Below are positions 36,651 through 47,523 of a DNA stretch of 64,000 nucleotides, in pieces. This DNA is from Labia minor (Eukaryota; Arthropoda; Insecta; Dermaptera; Spongiphoridae). The DNA lies in assembly GCA_963082975.1 (NCBI GenBank), contig OY720344.1:68352546-68416545 (forward strand), written 5' to 3'. Both the position numbers and the translations under genes were made by a program. Position 1 is the stretch's first letter. Each line of letters starts with the position of its first letter. The notes under the pieces are model-generated. The model had not been told where the DNA came from, made no database searches, and saw only the letters and a program-made list of their open reading frames with translations.

Positions 36651-38918
36651 TTATATAGAAGATATATCTAACATGATGTAATATTTAAAAAATGTCATCA
36701 TTTTGTTGAATATTTTGTTTGATTTTTTTTTATCAATTTATTTTTAAAACTGTCTAGTAAAAGGAGTTACACGTTTCCAAAAATTTTATATAACATCTCA
36801 ATGTAATTTATATTTTCTCGCTTTCTAAGTTGATTTTTTCGATGTCAACATCAAGCTAAATGAGAGCATCTTCCATCCCTGCACAAGCTTCCTGCGATTC
36901 ACCCACCCCTTTTACACCCCACTCCCTTTCTCTCATGCTTTTCATTTTCTGTTCAATCTCTTATTTGCTTTTGCTCTCTTAACGTTTCCATTATACAATT
37001 CAATTTGGGTTTGAAGTGAGTAAGAAGTAAAAGAAGAGTATGCCTGTCAAGTGCCACCTGCACATGACATTTTAAAGGACAAGGAAATAAAAAATATCAG
37101 CCCAGGAGTGTCTCATTCATATCACTCACTATCCATTTTCTAAAATGTCGATTTCAATCACCAGGTATTAAATTATTTTAATTAAAAATCAAACAAAAAA
37201 TTATGGTTTTACATCTTTTTATATTTTTAAAAGTGAAAGATTAAGAGATCGTTGAGTTTTAAATAAAAATCAATATTTATGAAAATTTTTTATTCATTTC
37301 TTAATTAATCAATTATTTATTAACTAATCACTTATTATACTATAAAAAATTGTATGTTTATATTATTGATATATATATATAAATACCTGATTAAAACGGT
37401 TCTGATAATTTTAATGAAACTCATGAATTAGACGATTTTTAAATTGAAGAATCGATATGTATATATAGTAGGTATATTATTGTTTTGAAAAATAATTTTA
37501 ACTGTTTATTCTAACTTAAATTATCTAAAATTATGTGCCAAAAAATATTAAAGAATTAAATTTATTTTGTGCTAAAAATATTAAATAAATATTTGATTTA
37601 ATAAATTAAAAATGGACCGTTTAAATAAATTTTATTAGAACGTAAAAATTGTAATACAATTTTTCGGACCCCAAGCACATAATTTTTAATGTAAAGAAAT
37701 CATTCGGTTTCTCACATGTTGGTAAAAATGTGTTGAATCGGATGGAGCTATCATTTCGACTAATTTCAACTAGTAAAGAAGTTATTGTGCTTTGAAGTTC
37801 CCCATCTCCTTCACCCCCTAAAAAAACCTGTCAAACTTTCCTTCCAACTTAATAATTTAATAATTCTGGAAATTACAAGGATTTTTATTTGCTAATATTA
37901 TTGTCAGATGAGTATTGGTTAGTAAATAATATGTAGGTGTGGATAGGTTAATAAAATCAATTTTTTATATTTACAAGATATTATTTTTATTATTTTAATA
38001 TTGATTTACAAATTTAAATTCTATTCCCTATCATTTTTTTCAATCATTTATTACTTCTTTTCACATTTTTGTTAATTTTCACCTTGATAAATTCAAAGTA
38101 ATACTAAATAATCAGACAAGACATTGTATATAGAATATTAGTTTAAATAATATTATTATATTTAAAGAAATTTTTATATAAATGTGAAAAATATTAATCA
38201 AAATAATGTTTTCCAACTTTTTGTAGATATTTTAGTAGACTCAACAATGAAATAAGTAAACAATTATAAAAAATGTAATAACCCAAAAAAGTTTGAACTT
38301 GAATAAAAGTTAGTATTTTATTATATTATATAGAAACATAATATTTTTAAAGGTTATCAGCAAAAGTGTGATCTATGACCAATGAAAGGAGATATTAGAA
38401 ACTTTTTATTGAAAACTGATGAACAAACACAAATATTTTTTAGTTATTATATATTTTTTTTCACTTTCTTTATCATTATACTTTTTATTTATTTGTGAAT
38501 GTGAATAATTTAACCAATTTTCCATTTTTCATAATATAAAATTTAATTAATAAATTTATTTATGCTAATTTTAATTTTGATTAAAAGAAAAATGACCCCA
38601 TGTTAATGAATTACCTTTTAAAAATTCATGTCAATATAGAAAGAAGTTTTAACATGCAGTGTGTGTTGGTTGATATGTTAAGGGAAATAGGATTTTGTTC
38701 CAACATATGGTTCACAAACACTTGGTCTTACATATCTAAAGGGTCCATTCGTTGTAGCAATGACCCATAGAAAGTTTCTTTATAAATATTTATAAATTTA
38801 AATTACCTATTATTACTTTTTAGAAAACTTTAAAATAAAAGTTGAATTTTCATAATTTCTTGACACAGGCAGTCCAAATAGTCAAATATATAAAATTATT
38901 AGAGAATTATTAAATAAT

Positions 38919-38950
38919 GGGGATCGCGACCCACGAGTTGCGCACCACTG
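38919..38950 (-). mobile_element. hAT-like terminal sequence, solo
   Basis: On the minus strand CAGTGGTGCGCAACTCG then TGGGTCGCGATCCCC closely follows the CAGTGGTTC.CAACCTGTGGGTCGCGACCCC type of hAT end. The partner end and the 8-bp duplication (expected GACTAGAG) were not found upstream. Confidence 0.55.
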
Positions 38951-39397
38951 GACTAGAGGATCATAAATATTGAAATATTTTGTTACATCGATGAGGAAAT
39001 ATTTATGACGATTTATTTCTTTATATTATATTAGGTAAAGAGAAGTCCTTTTTATTTATTCTTTTTCTTTTTTTCTGACTGATGTTTATTTTTGTAGTTT
39101 TCTTCAATATAAAATGGATATTCGTAAATATCCCTTTAAAAGAGAATATATTATTAGATTGTTTCTTATTATTATTAATTTTCAAATAAAAATTGAATAA
39201 ATTTGATTTTAAAATTTTCTTATATCTATATATTTAATTGAATTAACTTATATAATAATAAAAAAACTCTTTGAATATTATTTAAAAGAGCAGCGGTGGT
39301 AGCCGCCTAGTCGGAGTAGAGGCGTTATTTGATCAGTACAAAGGATCTTCTCAACCTTGATCTTGTATTTTTTGATCAGAGGTCGATATTTCTTATT

Positions 39398-39534
39398 TCA
39401 AGTAGATTCCCAGTTTTGATCACCTAGGTTTGGTAAACCTAGTACTAGACCCTTGAAAGTGAATATTTCCTTGTCAAACCCGGGAAACAGACCGGGAATC
39501 TCAAGGTTGAAAGAGAAGGGCTTTGTCATCCTAC
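39398..39534 (-). CDS. Putative second exon of small secreted peptide (speculative)
   Basis: Minus-strand open segment of 45 codons after AG at 39535-39536, ending TGA at 39398. It reads RMTKPFSFNLEIPGLFPGF, DKEIFTFKGLVLGLPN, LGDQNWEST. It is GC-richer than the surrounding intron. If joined to 40027-40141 the phase fits exactly (A|GT = Ser). The acceptor lacks a good pyrimidine tract (GCCACACACAG). The area also contains short inverted repeats (CTAGGTTT/AAACCTAG; TCAACCTTGA/TCAAGGTTGA), so a transposon origin is a real alternative. Confidence 0.2.
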
Positions 39535-40026
39535 CTGTGTGTGGCGTCAATTTATAAAATAATTAAGTAAATAAAATATCTAATTTCTAATAATTAGAAA
39601 AAATTTCAAATTTTCAATTATTTGTGATCTAATCATGGTGAAATAAAATTATTTTAATATAACATTTTTTTATATTAGTAAAGAGAAAGATATTGAGAAT
39701 TTTGTGGTACTTGAAACCAGAAATGTTAGCGGCTGTGGCTTTCGATCATACCATTGCAATAAATATCTACAAGGATCCGATTTAAAACTCCTCTATTTTT
39801 TTTATTTTTATATTCCCCCAAGTAGTCACTAGCCCCGAGTAATATCACCTTATCTATTGCTTAACCCTTTATTTAACGAGATCGTGTATTTTAGCAATAT
39901 CATGGCAAGTACAACTTTATAAACTGGGACTTCTAGCGATCATTAGCCCGCATGGCCCATGAAATCGTCCGTTTTTCATTTTGGATGGTCTTTATTCCTT
40001 AATTGTGAACAAAGACTCCCTTCAAC

Positions 40027-40141
40027 TTTCCCCCGGAGGACGATGTCGGGGCTGTTGAAATCGAGGAGCAGAATGGCCAAGCCATAAGGTGCTAAACGAT
40101 ATGAGTGCCAGCAAGCCACCAAGAGTCCATCCGGAGGTCAT
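40027..40141 (-). CDS. Putative signal-peptide exon (speculative)
   Basis: ATG at 40141 on the minus strand, context CTAAATGA. It reads MTSGWTLGGLLALISFSTLW, LGHSAPRFQQ, PRHRPPGE: a short polar start, a 15-residue hydrophobic core, a small-residue cleavage-like site (GHSA), then a basic, proline-rich tail. Unspliced, it ends at a stop at 40022 after one further Ser (39 residues). With a weak donor (GAAA|GTTGAAG) it continues in phase into 39534-39398, giving 83 residues. It resembles a secreted peptide precursor, but I know of no homologue and the splice sites are poor. Confidence 0.25.
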
Positions 40142-40297
40142 TTAGCGGATGTCGGTTTCATAGCTAACCTTTGTATACATTCTAAATATTACTCCACCAT
40201 TTTACAAACACAATATTTAAACTAATTAGTAAACGAATATTAGTAAATAGTATTAAATTATATATATATTAAAGCTCTTGTGGTTATTTTAATAATT

Positions 40298-40418
40298 ATT
40301 AAGGAAATTTTTATTTAAAGACCACTGCTTATTCTGCAGTCGAAACGTTGTACAGTTATTTTAATTTAATAAATAATTTATACAAATAATGTGGTCATAA
40401 ATAAAAATTCCCTTAATA
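40298..40418. mobile_element. MITE family D, copy 1
   Basis: About 120 bp with about 28-bp inverted ends: TTATTAAGGAAATTTTTATT...GACCAC at left and GTGGTC..AAATAAAAATTCCCTTAATA at right. The interior has CTGCTTATTCTGCAG, GTCGAAACGTTGTACAG and TTATTTTAATTTAATAAATA. Non-coding. Confidence 0.75.
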
Positions 40419-40617
40419 TATATATATATATATTTATACAACTTATAAATATTATCAAGTATACATTCGAAAAATGATCTTTATAAATTTAATAGTATTT
40501 AAAATGCAAAAAAATATATTAATTTGGATATAAAATTTGATAATTTAATTATTTTTTAATAGAAGTTCCATTATTTAATTGAGGTTAAAAAAGAAAAAGT
40601 GATGGCTACATTATTAA

Positions 40618-40830
40618 TATATCTATCTATCTCTGTGGCTCTGCGGAACTCGAAAATGCTTGGCCGCAGCAACCACACTTCTCCAAGTATCCCTATTCTG
40701 AGCCACAACCCTCCAATCCCTACCCTCTCCCATCTCTCTCACGTTCCTTCCCACATTATCCACCTACTGCGTCCATGGTCTTCCAAGCGGACGTTTCCCA
40801 CTTGGTCTCCCCACCAATATATTTTTCACA
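40618..40830 (-). mobile_element. LINE family F 3' end
   Basis: Minus-strand copy close to 20018-20225, from the GATA tail (TATCTATCTATCTCTGTGGC on plus) to the GRPSGK region, then lost in (AT)n DNA at about 40830. The plus-strand open frame across 40599-41096 is its antisense plus AT-rich sequence. Confidence 0.8.
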
Positions 40831-41175
40831 TTATTAATATATATATATTTATATACAAGCTGGACATGTGTTTGTGTCAGTATCTAAACAGTCAGTTCAG
40901 AAAGCAGAATAAGTCAAAGATTATACACCCATACGATTCAAAATACCAATTTTCATTTTTGGTGACACAGACCAAGACCCAGAATCTTAAATATCCCCTT
41001 TTCAAAATTTTCTTAAAAAAAGCTCCAAATTGGAGGCTGAAACGCCAAGACCCAAATCTCACAAAAACTCGAGAAAATAACCCGAAAATAAATTAGAAAA
41101 ACATCTAGATAATATTCATGTTAAAATTTACTTAATATTTATCTAAAAAAGAATCAATATAATTTATTTAATGGT

Positions 41176-41540
41176 ATGTCACATAAATATTTCAAAAAGA
41201 TATCTCTTCTTAATTCCCTATGGTTATTCATAAATGTTATTTTTTTCAAAGTGAGCATGTATATAAATAGAAGAGTATTAAAACCAATAAAGTTAAAACA
41301 CGATTCGAATAAAGTAAAACGCGTTCCACTACCCTTCGAAAAAGGGAAAGGGGCTTCTTATTTCGACGGGCGTAGTTTCGTTGAAATATGAAATTATCGA
41401 CACTTTGGACGTATTCGTTGGTGAAGATTGATGTGCCTCACGGTTCTATATTACAACCAAGACACCCAACCATGCAAGCACCACCACCCCTACTAGCATG
41501 CCTTTTTGGGAGGTGACAGGAATGAATATCGTTCCCATTC
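41176..41540. other. Unidentified, partly GC-rich segment
   Basis: A plus-strand frame to 41391 ends PLPFEKGKGASYFDGRSFVEI-like (KGKGASYFDGRSFVEI). It is followed by a C-rich stretch (CAAGCACCACCACCCCTACT). Not recognised; no borders support an exon. Confidence 0.25.
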
Positions 41541-42109
41541 TACCTGTTTGCCAATTTTACTATTCAATTTTATAATATTAGTCTAATAATATTTGTTTTT
41601 GTATATCACATGTTCCTGAAAATGACAGCAGATGAATGATCGAATATCAAATAAAAAAAAATGTTGTTTCTTCCTTCTAGAATAAAAATAAATAAATTAA
41701 TTAAATAAATAATGTTTGAATAAAATTGGTCTAGTCACATTTATATTGCATCTAATAATGTCTTAAGTGAACGTCAAGTTGCGTTAGATGGATTTTTTTT
41801 TCTCTTTCTCTTAAATAATAAAAAAATTCAGATTTGGAAATGAGGTGAACTACGCTGGAATGATTCCAGGTAACTTTTTTTTCTGGCTCTTTGCCCGAAT
41901 ACTCCCCAGTGGATAAATGGTTTCGTATGACAATAAATTATTTCTAATGTCAGGTGCATGTAAAACAAAATAGTAAATAGAGAGGAACAAGTTGATTAGA
42001 TATGTTAATGGAATTTTGGATTTAGTAACTGTATTATTTGATTTATTAAATATATACAATAAATAACAGGATTTTTAAAGAAAACATTTTTTACTCTTAT
42101 AGAAATACA

Positions 42110-42144
<35 letters not shown>

Positions 42145-42146
42145 TA
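42110..42146. repeat. (GT)n(GA)n microsatellite
   Basis: GTGTGTGTGT followed by GAGAGAGAGAGAG, then GGGAGAGAGAGAGA. Confidence 0.9.
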
Positions 42147-42493
42147 CCATTTATTTGATTAATTTCAGATTTAAGGATCCTTAATAGCAATCAATTTTAA
42201 AGCTCTCTAAATTACTTAATTAAAGTTATTATTAGTATCAGACAATAAATAAACTAAGATACACATAAAAGTTTAAAATATAAATATTATTGAAAACAAT
42301 GACAGTAGTAAATAACCTAACGTAGGATATTTCAATTTAATTTTCATAATTTATATTATATATATATTTATAATAAACTTGAATTCGAAAGGAATATTAT
42401 GTTAGAAAAATTCAAATAATAATGGATTTAATAAAGACAAAATAATTAAGATATAAACAAAAATTTTTATAAAACAACATTTATATATATATA

Positions 42494-42861
42494 TAATCAA
42501 TTAAAAAGCAAATGATGTGTGTGATTTATTACTAGAGATATCAAGTATGTGGCCATATTATTATTAATAATAAAGATAAAAGTATTTCCATTTAAGAATT
42601 GTTAAAATTAAAAAAACAATTAACTAATCTATAATCTATAATAAATAATATATATAAAATATACCTAAATTTTAATTCCTGTTAATATCAATAAGTTAAT
42701 GGGGTTTGATAATTTTTTTGAAATCACTTATTGAATTTTTTTTTTAATTTTAGCTTAAATAGAAATATTTTTATTTTTATTATTAATAATAATATAACCA
42801 TATACTTGATATCTTTAGTAATAAAACACACCATCATTTGCTAATTACATTTAATTGATTA
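42494..42861. repeat. Foldback element with about 120-bp arms
   Basis: Left arm 42494-42618 and right arm 42731-42861 are inverted copies at roughly 85%. Both contain GCAAATGATG, TTTATTACTA.AGATATCAAG, TATTATTATTAATAATAAA and TATTTC.ATTTAAG. The spacer is about 110 bp. The right outer end runs into repeat H copy 1, which suggests that H is linked to this element or that one inserted at the border of the other. Confidence 0.75.
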
Positions 42862-43008
42862 ATTATAAATCAATTAAATTTCTTCCATACATTCTAGGGA
42901 CCCAATTAAATATTTACAAAAATTTTCAGAACCCTAGCTCAATTTAAAGTTGATGACAAACAGACAGACAGACATGAAGTGAAGTTGATAAAAACATTGT
43001 AAAAAGTA
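42834..43008 (+). repeat. Interspersed repeat H, copy 1
   Basis: Shares with 48718-48940 and 56320-56545, in order: CATTTGCTAATT.CATT, TTCC.TAC.TTCTAGGGA, AATA..TA.AAAAATTT.C, CTAGCTCAATTTAAAGTTGA, and a tail with GACAGACA..GAAGTGAAGTTG then AAAAC.TT.TAAAAA. Non-coding. Confidence 0.65.
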
Positions 43009-44072
43009 ATTCAATTTCTTCACCGTCCCCTTGGATGGCTTCAGAACCCATCTGGAGGACGATAGTGCCCAATTTAAAAATTAGTGTCTTACTTAAATGA
43101 ATATAGTATAACTTTATATGATAAGAAATGTATTAGAGAATCAAATAAGTACATAATATAATTTTAAAGGAATATTGATTTCTGATTAATTTTAGTTGTA
43201 TGATTAACATAATAGGTAATTAGTTTTTTTTTATATTTTAAATTAAAGATTAATACCAAATATACAATCTGACATGTAAGTGAATATATACAAATAATAT
43301 TCAAATATATATATATACGAATGATATAATTCATTTTTCAAACAAACACATTTGAATTTAATTTTCATAATTTATATTGTCACATTTTTTAATTATTCTG
43401 TTCATATTTATTCCTGCGTTTGATTAAACACAGTAATTAGCTTAGCTCGTTGGTATAACAAAAAAATCATAATAATTAACATTTTACTCTAATTATTGAA
43501 TTAATGAAATTAATCTATTTACTAATAAATATATCAATGCGAAACACAAAAGATTAAATTTAAATTGGCAACATTTTCAGTTCGGTGGAGAGTAACGAAT
43601 TTGGATGAAATTAGTGAGAAAATTGTTCAATAAAATTCCTTTATATACATAGTTTACATTAAAATGACTTTAAATATATTTTTTTCTTTTTAATATCTTT
43701 AATAATAATTGTTATATATATATTAAATATATTTTTAAAAAAATTAAAAAAATAATTTTCTATATTTTGATTTTCCGAGAAATGCGATTACTTTGGAAAG
43801 CAAAGGATTAGGGTTATGAAAAAAAAATCGAGCATTGAATTTTATATTCTATTTTTTTTTTTAACTATAGAATAAAGTGTATGCAAGTGTGAGTGTGAGT
43901 AATTTATTTGAATGAATGCTCTATAGCCTAAACCTTCTGTTCGAGTGTGTTGTAATTTTGTAGATATGTGTTTTCAATATCTAAAGAACTTTTAGACATT
44001 TTTTAATTCCTAATAAACATTTATACAAATAAATTGCTTGTTTAAAGGATTTTATTTCAGGAATATTTTTTA

Positions 44073-44194
44073 CTATCTCGTAAGAGATAGTATTGCGATC
44101 ACGAAAATTTTCGATGTTGAGTTTTTGATGGTTTTTATACGTTTTGAAGGTTCATGAATCATTTTCACTAAGGTTGAGAAAAATGTATGTGTGT

Positions 44195-44263
<69 letters not shown>

Positions 44264-44702
44264 CAAGAATACGCAAAAACAGTTTGAGCTAGAATCATTA
44301 AATTTGGTACAGGTGCTTTATTCAAAATTCGTAGTTTTCTATCAACTTTTGAGAAATGTAGCTCAATCTGAAACGGGGTATTACCAACAACGTTTTCATT
44401 TTTTTTCTTCTAAACTGACCATAAAAATAAAAATATATGTTTGATAGTTTTTCATATGATTAAAAATTATATAAAACTGCTATATATAGAATTTCAGCTT
44501 GAAAGTACCGGCATTAATTTTTTCACACTAGAAATCACGCGCCAGCATGTGACCTGGTGCCATCAACAAAGAGCCAAAGACGCGCTGGTTTAATAAATAT
44601 TTATTAATTTTAATTTATTATTTATAATTTTAATTAAATTTAATTTAAATATAATATATGTTATTTAATCCAATTGAAATTGCGAGATGGAGACACTCAA
44701 GA
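44073..44702 (-). mobile_element. Family B element, copy 4, with long (TG)n
   Basis: Most complete copy. Read on minus it starts CTTGAGTGTCTCCATCTC and ends with the palindrome ACTATCTCTTACGAGATAGT (44073-44092). Its internal (TG)n is expanded to about 30 units (44186-44261). Open frames encoding poly-(Thr-His) or poly-(Cys-Val) here are translations of the microsatellite. Confidence 0.85.
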
Positions 44703-45128
44703 TTTTTTTAACTTAAAATATTAATTTGTTAATTTAAATTTATAATATATAAATTCCCCTTCAAAAAATTGAATAAGAATAGAATTATTTTATTTTTTAT
44801 TTTCAAAAAACAGAATTAGGTATAAACTTATTAAAATATTATTTCAACTTTATCTGGATATACTAGTATAATACTTACTATTTATTTATATATATTATTT
44901 TTGATTGATATTGAAAAGTTAACGATCACGAATGCCTTTGAAGAGCGTATATTTCATCAGATGGCTGCTCAGAAGTAGTAAAAGATTTAATTTTATCAGA
45001 TTCCATTTTATATATAAAAAGGTAAACAAGATTTTTTTTATATTCAGATTGATAATGATTTTTTAAATAAAAAAAATAAGTATTTAAATAACTAATTAAT
45101 TTTATTATGAAAAAAATATTGGACTTAC

Positions 45129-45227
45129 CTAACATGGCGACAGGGATGAAAAGCTGCCGGGTTATCTTGATTAGAAAAACGGGGCAATGAGCCGTGAAGC
45201 ATTGCGAGACGAAAAACCAACAGAATA
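45129..45227 (-). CDS. Tmtc1: TMTC1-like internal exon: ...FSNQDNPAAF... lumenal loop
   Basis: Minus-strand exon of 99 bp between acceptor TTATAGCTCAG and a consensus donor GTAAGT. One leading base, then ILLVFRLAMLHGSLPRFSN, QDNPAAFHPCRHV and AG, the first two bases of an Arg codon finished by A at 26058. R......G..LP.FS..DNPA.F is the conserved loop before the N.WL.LCP helix in TMTC proteins. It lies 19 kb upstream of the next exon. The preceding exon must end with two bases of a codon; I found no matching exon between 45228 and 64000. Confidence 0.95.
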
Positions 45228-45589
45228 CTGAGCTATAACAAAATAAAAAAGAAAAAGAAAATTAGCATCATTTTATATAAATAATATTCTATGTATTAAA
45301 TAAATCAAAACAATATTATTTTTATAACTTGATATATTTCGTGAATATATAGAAAATATTGAAAAAAAAATTATTTTAATTAAAGACCAACTGTTCGGGT
45401 CCTAAAAAGATATTAATAGATTCGAGGTATTAATTAGAGTAATATCAATCTTTATAAATTTTAATGAAAATTTTATATACATTTAATATGAAAAATATGA
45501 GCTGTGGCCAGGCACTGAACCGATCGATGATTTGAAATAAATTAATTTCCAAACAATAATATATAAATATATATAAAATATAAAAAAAA

Positions 45590-45915
45590 ATATTTTTAAA
45601 ACTTGAATTAAAATGACTAAATGATATTATCTTGGTTTTTATTTTTAGTTTAATTACTCAATTATTAATTATTACTATATTTTAAGTGAAATAATTTGGG
45701 ACAATGAATATAAAATTAATACTTTGTAAACTGCCACTTCCGGTTCTCGGGTAAAAACCAAAAGTCGATGAATTCATGTTACTGATGCATTAAGTAAATA
45801 TACCAAATTTTATCAAAATCCGTTGAACAGTTCAACTCTTTCTTTACTACCTTCAAGACAAATTTGAAGATCAAAATTTGAAAAAGTTTATCTATTGAGT
45901 CATACATATGTATGT
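45590..45915 (+). repeat. Diverged interspersed repeat related to 58730-58830
   Basis: TTTAATTACTCAATTATTAATTA occurs here in pieces (GTTTAATTACTCAATTATT) as in the Helitron body at 58790. It is followed by CTGCCACTTCCGGTTCTCGG and AAATTTTATCAAAATCCGTT then GAACAGTTC. The last phrase is typical of insect repeat tails. No coding. Confidence 0.4.
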
Positions 45916-46719
45916 TTATTAAAGTCTACAAATAATTAGTGAACAGAAATATAGAATTCGCGGTTTTTTTCTGTCATAATGAAAATATCTTAATTAATGT
46001 TGATCGCGATTTGATCTAAACCCCTAATATTTCCTCCGCCTATGGTTCGTAAGTATTGTATATGTTACAATAGAGAAATAGAGTATATTTCTTGATCATT
46101 TCATTTTGATATTTTATTTTCATTACTTGATTTTTATTGGATATTTTTAATTTTAATGAAATTTGAGAAAATGCAAAGTTAGACTTGTGACAATTCATAA
46201 AAATTAACGGTATAAAACTATAGATAAAGTAACAATATATACATTCATTAATAGTATTAATTTAAATTAATTTATTTATTTGTTTTTTATTATTAAGTTC
46301 ATTTATTAATTTTTTCAGATCATAGTTAATTCCATCCCTTAAAAGAAAAGAAGAAATATTCAAATATATAGAAATAATAAATAAAAATTAAGTTAAATAT
46401 GATCTAAATATTTTATTAAACTAATTCAAATGAGAACTTTTAGAATAAATTATTTAATTGAAATGATATTTGAATATAAGAATTAAAAATAAACTATTAT
46501 ATTAATTCTTTGTATGGGAATTGTTAGAATATATATCGACTTGCACAGACCAGCCGTTATTTTTTATTAATATCACATCATAAAAAAGAATATTTCAATC
46601 AAATGAAAACCTAAAATTCAAAACAAAAATTCAGTCTAAAGGACGTCCGAAGAAAAAACTAAACAGATTCGGTTTTACAAGAAGCAAATTAAAACACGGA
46701 ATAAAAAATAAAATAAGTA

Positions 46720-47017
46720 CTTAAGTATACTTCTTCTTCGTTGTCGATAACTTCCTAGCGGAAGTGTCGTGGCCCTAATAACTCCACAGGAGTCATAGGG
46801 TGTTCATGGGAAAATTTGACCGAAGTGGTTTCCCCTTGCCTTCTTCGGTGGGGCAGCCGATGTTAAATTGAATTAGATTTTTATATTTATTAATTTATTA
46901 ATTAATTAATTAAATAAATATATAATCTTGAGTTCTATGCTGGGATTCGAACTCAGGCTTCCTGTGTAGAAGTCTAGTACTCTACCCACTCAGCCATGCT
47001 GCCCCTCTTAAGTATAC
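46720..47017 (-). mobile_element. tRNA-derived SINE with 11-bp target duplication
   Basis: CTTAAGTATAC occurs exactly at 46720-46730 and 47007-47017. Between them, on the minus strand, is a tRNA-like head (GGGGCAGCATGGCTGAGTGG, A box; GAGTTCGAATCCC, B box), then an AT-rich linker. A GC-rich body follows: GCTGCCCCACCGAAGAAGG, CAAGGGGAAACCACTTCGG, GACTCCTGTGGAG, GCCACGACACTTCCGC. It ends in a GAAGAAGAA tail. Full SINE architecture of about 276 bp. The linker and body suggest a composite family. The tRNA head is not a functional tRNA. Confidence 0.85.
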
Positions 47018-47185
47018 AGTTTATGTCTAATTCTCTATCTATTTTATTGTTTTGCTTTTTACGTATATTGTAAGAATAAACATTAAATAAATAAAACGTT
47101 ATTTTTCTATAATTATGTAGTTTTTATTAAAATATTAATATTAATAAACTTTTTGGTTAGTTAGTACGTTAAAAACGTAACTATA

Positions 47186-47262
47186 AATAGCTAATTTCTT
47201 ATACATACTGTATGTATAAATAGCCAATTGCGTATACATACTGTATGTATAAATAGCCACAT
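47186..47262. repeat. 36-bp tandem repeat, about 2 units
   Basis: Units AAATAGC.AATT.C.TATAC then ATACTGTATGTAT repeated twice, with a third start. Each unit contains the near-palindrome ATACATACTGTATGTAT. Confidence 0.75.
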
Positions 47263-47523
47263 CCATTATTATTTTACTATACTCACAATGAGTATTGTAT
47301 AGTATATTCGTAGTACAAACTTCTGATCATGACAGAAGTGTAAAAAATTATCTTGAAACATAAAACATAATGTGTTTTTAATAACTTTCCTTTAACAGTT
47401 TTAATTTTATTATTAATTTTAATTTCTATTTATACATTGAAAATTGTCATAATAAAAAAAAATGTTTTCAGGTTGAATTTTCAAATATATACAATGTTTC
47501 AACGAGAGTTGTCAGACCAGAGA

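Larger units (their letters stand above)
26059..45128 (-). other. 19-kb TMTC intron packed with mobile elements
   Basis: The intron between two phase-matched TMTC exons. It holds repeat E copy 2, an unrecognised open frame, a palindromic mariner insertion, hAT-like ends, a poly(A) retroposon, a putative small gene, MITE D, a LINE F fragment, a foldback with repeat H, and family B copy 4. Stretches not listed separately (for example 27640-29290, 32380-33600, 36660-38900, 41540-42490, 43020-44060) are AT-rich with nothing recognised. (AT)n runs lie at about 30415-30431, 33329-33347 and 34861-34895. Confidence 0.85.

Noticed and set aside
40599..41096. 165-residue plus-strand open frame
   Set aside because: The first part is antisense of the LINE F 3' end and the rest is AT-rich intron; the same antisense frame occurs opposite the copy at 20018.
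41831..41868. Possible plus-strand mini-exon (AATTCAG ... CCAG|GTAAC)
   Set aside because: 38 bp with acceptable borders and one open phase (FGNEVNYAGMIPG), but no neighbouring exon, and the CTGGAATGATTCCAG palindrome could explain it by chance.
44073..44444. Open frames rich in Thr-His and Cys-Val on both strands
   Set aside because: They translate the (TG)n/(CA)n tract of family B copy 4; no protein is supported.
46936..47006. tRNA gene on the minus strand
   Set aside because: A and B boxes are present, but the cloverleaf and anticodon arm are poor and the whole sits inside a SINE with target duplications.
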